Below, piece after piece: positions 55,901 to 61,900 of a stretch of 64,000 nt of DNA. Each line of letters starts with the position of its first letter. The stretch's first letter is position 1. The DNA comes from Nocardia albiluteola (lineage in GTDB: Bacteria > Actinomycetota > Actinomycetes > Mycobacteriales > Mycobacteriaceae): assembly GCF_018860155.1 (NCBI RefSeq), contig NZ_JAHKNI010000010.1, forward strand, positions 186,001 through 250,000, read 5' to 3'. The notes under the pieces are model-generated. The model did not search any database and was not told the origin of the DNA. It saw only the letters and a program-made list of their open reading frames with translations. The position numbers and the translations under genes were made by a program.

Positions 55901-58900
55901 CGAGGAGAATTTCTATCTGGCCAATGTGCTGGGTCCGTCGAAGAAGGCCCTCGGCTACAAACCGAAACCGGAACAGGTTCGGTACCTGCCCACGAACGTC
56001 CTGCATCTGCGGCAACTCGGCCTCGACACCACCCCGACCGGGGTCATCGGCACCGACCCGCTCTTCGATGTGGCCGAGAAGTTCCTGTCCGACCACGGCT
56101 TCTTCTCCAGCAAGCACGATGACCCGGGCGTGCTGGACATGATCGACCGTAAGCAGGAACTCGCGGATGCGCGCGACAACAATATCGGCGCATTCGAGCG
56201 GATGCGTTCACAGTTCGACCTGAGTTCGGCGCTACAGGAGATGATCGATGGCGAAGTAGACGAGACGACGGGGAAGATCGAAGGAGGTTCTATCACCTGG
56301 TTCGAAAAGCCCAACCGGTTCGGTACGGAGAAGATTTCGGTCCAGCTCGTCGCGAAACGGCACTGCGATTCGGAGGACGATCCGCACCAGGGCTCCAGGC
56401 ACGATTGGACGCATCCCAAGGGCCAGAACCAGAATGTGGCGGGCATCGTCCTGTCCGGTGGTACGCAATCCGGCAGGACTTCGGTGTGGGTCAATCCGAG
56501 CGGCGGCGGCAATGTCGCGTTCAACAACCCGTTCGACGTGCCGGGCAGTGAACTGATCGCGGGTGTTACCCCGAGCTACGTTCATTCGTACCATCGAGCG
56601 GCGGATAAATCATTCGGTTTCGAGACCGGCGGGACCAATATGATCATCAGCTCCGCCGACGAAGGGACGCAGACCTTCTCCGTCCCCGTCAAATATTGGA
56701 TGAAGATCACCTATGATCACGGCGACGATCTAGGCCCGCAGAGCACCGCCGGTTACGCTCGGCTGAATCTCCCCACCTATCGCACGCTGGCCGAGAAGCC
56801 CGCCGACTCGTCCGCGCCGCCGCTGGCCACCATTCGCGAAGTCACGCCCGAGGACCTCGAGCAGCTCGAGAACCCGGAATGGGTAATTCCCGAGCAGGCC
56901 ATCGTCGTCGACGGCGGAACCAGCACGAGAGTACGCCGGGCCACCCTCGCGCTCATCGACGGAACCGCGTCCGACCTCACGAATCCCCATACCGGCACCG
57001 AGGGGTCTCGCCCGGACGGCGAGGGTTCTCGGGCAGCGGCGGAAGGTTCCCGCGCCGAGGCCGAGGGTTCCCACCAGGAGACCGAGGATTCTCGCCTGGA
57101 CGCCGACGGTACGATTCCCGGCGCATTTCCCGACGAGGAACCCGTGCTGCCGCGCTGGAACACACCCCCGGCAGCGCCGCCGCAGCAGACCGAGCCACAG
57201 CCGTCGGATACGCCGATGCCGGATCCACCCACCCTCGTCGTGACGGATCCATCCGGTGTGCTGCACAGCGCACACATCGATACCGAATTCGACTTCACAT
57301 CTGCTCCGCGGACGATTCCCGGCGAATTCCCCGCCGACCCTGAGGAGCAGGAACAGGAACAGGAGGCAGCGGAGTTGGCCCGGCCGATCGCCCCGCGCCG
57401 AACCGATACGGGGGCCTCCGACGCCCCCACTATCGTCGTGACGGATCCATCCGGTGTGCTGCACGATGCGCCCGCCGACCCCGCGCCAGGCCCGCAACCC
57501 GAGATCGGCTGGGTCGAGTGGGGGCTGGACAAGTTCACGGCCGGCGGCAAATGGTTGTGGGAACATTCCTTCGGGGAGCCTGTGACGACCCCGGAGTCGC
57601 TGTCCTATCAAGTCATTCACACTGCCTTGTCGTCGCACGCCATGCTGGCTTCGCTGGTGCAGACTTCCCGGCAATCCGACGACATCCAGGGTATCGGCAC
57701 CGCCGGCGTCATCGCCGGCACCGATTACAACATCCGCTTCGATTCCTATTTCCGGAAAGTGCGGGTGCTGCCGGTAACAGTGAATATAAACTCCGAGAAC
57801 TGGTCCCCCTCCAACAACAGCGCGGCCCAGAGCAATGCCACCGCGCACAGCGATCTGCTCGGCATCAGCCTGACCCACCGCCTGGGCAACAAGGCCGACC
57901 TCAGCTTCATCCCGGGCGAGACCTTCCAGCACACCTATTCCAGGTCACAACACTCCAGTTCCGCCGAGACGATCGGCAGCAATCGGGTCACCACGAACTC
58001 GGGAACCCCAGCCTATGAATTCACCGCGGACGTGGTTCGTGTCGTCACCGTCGAGAGCGGCACCCAGCATTTCGTCATCAGTGTGGCGAAGGACCTCACC
58101 AAGAGTGCGGCGAGGGAATTTGCCGCGCTGGTGGAGCGCCTCGGCGGCAAGGTCCTGGGGCGACCACGCGAGGCGCCTGGTGAATTGGACGAGATGCCGG
58201 GTGAACTCGGTGAGGTGCGGGGTGAATCCGGCAGTGGCAACAACCTTGTCGTCATCAGTATGGCCAAGGAGCTCACCAAGAGTGCGGTGCGGGAATTTAC
58301 CGGGCTGGTGGAGCGCCTCGGCGGCAAGGTGCTGGGTGAACCCGGCAAGGTGGCGGGAGAACCCCACAGGGGTAACAGCCTCGCCGTCGAGGAATCCGGT
58401 GTGGTGCGATTCCTGTTGTACGACAAGGATTTACACCTGCATCCCAAACTGGCCCGACTCGTCAAAGCCGCCGGGCACAAAATCCCCAAGCGGAAGAAGG
58501 CCGACCTGTATCCGCCCAGCGCCTACGTCCAGAGCGGCGGCGCTATTTCCCTCGGCACCGTGCTCGCCGCCAACCTCGAGGGCGGCCGCAACGCTTTCCG
58601 GAAGCAGGCCATGGACCTCGTGGAGTCGGTGACGCCCCGTTTCGCGACTCCCGGGTCGCCCGAACTTTTCCGCGGGGTGCTGGAGCAGATCGAGAAACAC
58701 ACGTCCACTTCCGGCGTGCGTACCCTGCCGAATGCCGGGCCCGGCGGCAGCGGATTCTATTACGACGACTGGTCGCCCTTGCTCGGTCCACGCCGGGTCA
58801 CAGTGACATTCAGCGCGGTTCCCCATCCCAAGGCGAATCTCGGCAAGATTCGTGGCTGGCGAGCCCCCAAGGGCGTCGCGATCGAGAACACCTTCCTGGT

Positions 58901-61900
58901 CACCTCGGCCGACGGCAATGCGCACGGTGGCCGCGTCACCGCGGTGAGCACGAGTCGTGGCGGAGACGACCAGTGGAGCTTCAACCCCAGCTTTCAGGTC
59001 AACGGTGTGCGCCCCACCGTCAGCCTCGCCAGGCGGGGTGCCGGCACCGCCACCGAAACCCACGACTCCCAGCGCGATGACGACACGTGGATGCGCGGCG
59101 AGGACACCGCCTTCTTCGGCCTTCCGTACCTGTACAGGGTCACGGTCAGCTGGCAGCGCTTGGACAAGTCGCAGGCGACGTACCTGTTGAACCTCGCCCG
59201 ATACACGGGTGGGGTCCTGGTGGGATCCGTGGTGGGAGCCCTGCTGGGAAAGGATATTTCAGGGTTGTGGCGACAGTCCTACACCGAATCGAGGACCCTG
59301 AACTCCACGAACTTCATCCAGTTCCACGCCGCCGACACGAGAACCGCCGCCGACAACGCCGCCGCCACCCGCGTCGCGCCCGACGTCTACAGGTCTGACC
59401 CGTCGGTCCGGCCCCCGGCTCCGCCCGCGGGCAGCGTGGCCATCGACATGGAGGTACCGCGCGACGTTCGCAATCTGCTGATGGAGCCCTGGGTGCCGAC
59501 GAGGCCCATCCAGGTCTACTGGTTCGATGGTTTCGAGCGCCTCGGCCGGGCGCTGCGTGCGGTCGCACCGGGCATCGAGGCGAGCAGCCGGAACCATTCC
59601 TTCGAGACCATGCTTCTCGCCCTGAACACGCTGGCCCAGCGCAAGCGATCGAAGGTTCTCGGCCCGGCATCCTTGTCGGCCTTCCTCAACAGCGTCGACG
59701 CGTCGACCGGTAACCTGCCGACGCCTGTGCCGCACGCCGGCGGCCGGAAGGTCACCGACGTCACCGCGGAGGCGACCCTCTACTCGCTCGAGATCGAAAA
59801 CACGACCGACAAGCTCGCAAACGATGGCTTGCTGGTTTCGGCCGACAATTTCAAGGTCGAGGCTGACCTCACCGTCACCTTCATGCCCACCCTCGGCGTG
59901 AGTATCCCGACCGTTTCGGACGCCAGTAACCGTGGCGCACCGTCCGGCTGGCCCCTGGGCGGCGGTGCCGGGGGCTACGGGTCGGGCCGGAGTACGGGCA
60001 GCCAGCGCCGTAACCTCATGCGCTACGGCCCAGGTGGGGACAACCATCGCGTCTGGACCATCATGCTGATCAAGCTCATCGGCCCCGCCGGCATGCTCTG
60101 GGTGCTCGGCAACGCCCTCGCACGCACCACCGATACGCTGGTGAAACCCATTGTCGTCAGCAGGGATTCAACAGCCACCGGCAACATCGCACTCGAGCCG
60201 CAGCCGGATACCGAGAAGCCTCGGCGGAAGCGGCGTGCCAAGAAGTCTCAGGGGAAGCGGGGCACCGAGGAGTCGCAGCAGGAGCGGGGCACCGAGGAAT
60301 CGCGGCCCAAGGAGAGCAAGGAGGAGTCGCAGCCGGAGAAGGGTGCGGAGGGGTCGCAGCTGAAGCTGGACGTCAGGAAGTCCGACCCGAAGCAGGACTC
60401 CGAGAAACCTGAGCCGAAGCAAGGTACCGAGAAGCCTGACCTGAGGCAGGATGCCGAGGAGCCTGAGCTGAAGCAGGGCGCCGAGGGGCCTGAGCTGAAG
60501 CAGGGTACCGAGGAGCGTGACCTGAAGCAGGACGTCAAGGAGTCTCAGCCGGAGACGAGCACCGAGGAAGCGCAACCGGAACGCGGCACCGACGCCGATC
60601 AGGGTGTCGCACTGGATGATTCGGCCGAGCAGACGAGCAAGCCGGTGGTGGCGGAGACGGCTGCGGATGAGCAGCATACCCCGCAGGTCGTGCAGCCCGA
60701 GGCCGAGGGTTCGGTCCAGGCAGGGCTCGAGCCGATCACCGAACTCGATGCGGCACTGGACTTCTGGATGATCCGAGCCGACGAGCTGGGGATCGGCCCC
60801 GGGCACAACATGCTCTCCGACGGGATAGCCGTCAAGGACTACTCCGGGTACGGCGCGCCGTTCTCCAACGTATCTCTGCAGACGGGCCGCCCGGACATCG
60901 ACGGCCGGGCGTGGGCGTCCGCGCCGCTCGACAACGACTGTATGTTCCATGTCCTGCACGCCCTCCTGTTCCCCGGACGGCGCTATGCGGGCACGGAGCT
61001 GGCCCGTCGTATTCAGGCACTGCGGATCGGGATAACCGACAGAATGCACGAGCAGTTCGACTACATGTCGAGCCGCGGTGCAACGCGGGAGAATATCGAC
61101 AGCCTTCGAGAACTCGGCGCATGGAACCACAACCTGGCGGCCGATGTTGTCATGTATATAGCGGCGGGATTGTTCGACCGGCCGCTCACGGTGCATTCCC
61201 GAACAACTCAGGGCATAGTGACGACCGAATTCGACGCGGTGAGCAACCGTCATCCCCCCAGCGCGGTCTTCGTCACCGGCCAGCACTACTACCTGGCGAC
61301 CGATATCCAACCCGTCGAAGCGCAAGGCCCGCCGGGCCTTTCGATCTCGACCGAGGCGCCGCCGCTTCCGACGTTCGAGGTGCCGGGTTCATCGGACGGT
61401 TCGTCCTCGACCGAGGCGCCGTCGCTCCTGCCGCTCGAGCCGCTGGTTCCACCACAGCGTTCGTCCGCGCACGGACGGCCGGGCGTGCCGCCGACGACGT
61501 ACCGAACGGAGTCCGCGATGACGCGCGCTGCCCGGGAACTCGAGGTCCTGTTCGAACAACCGCTCACGCTGGACCAGTTGTACACCGTGCTCGAGCCGGA
61601 GTGGCCGGACTTGTCGTTCGACGACCTGTGGGAATTGCGGGCGCACACCTACGCGCACAACGGGGTGGAACCTCCCACTGTGGCGCAGGAAAACCTGGCT
61701 GCCTTCCTGCGCGCCGTTTGGGACAACCGCGACGCGATTCGGAATGCGATCGATCTCTACAACACGTATTACCTGGGCGTCGGAGCGGGAGAGCGGCCCG
61801 CGGATCCGAACGCGTTCATCGAGGAGATGGTGCGCATTCTCGCGCAGCGCGCGCCCGGAACGGCCCAGGGGGCCTCCATGGACGAGGCGGGTGTACTTTC

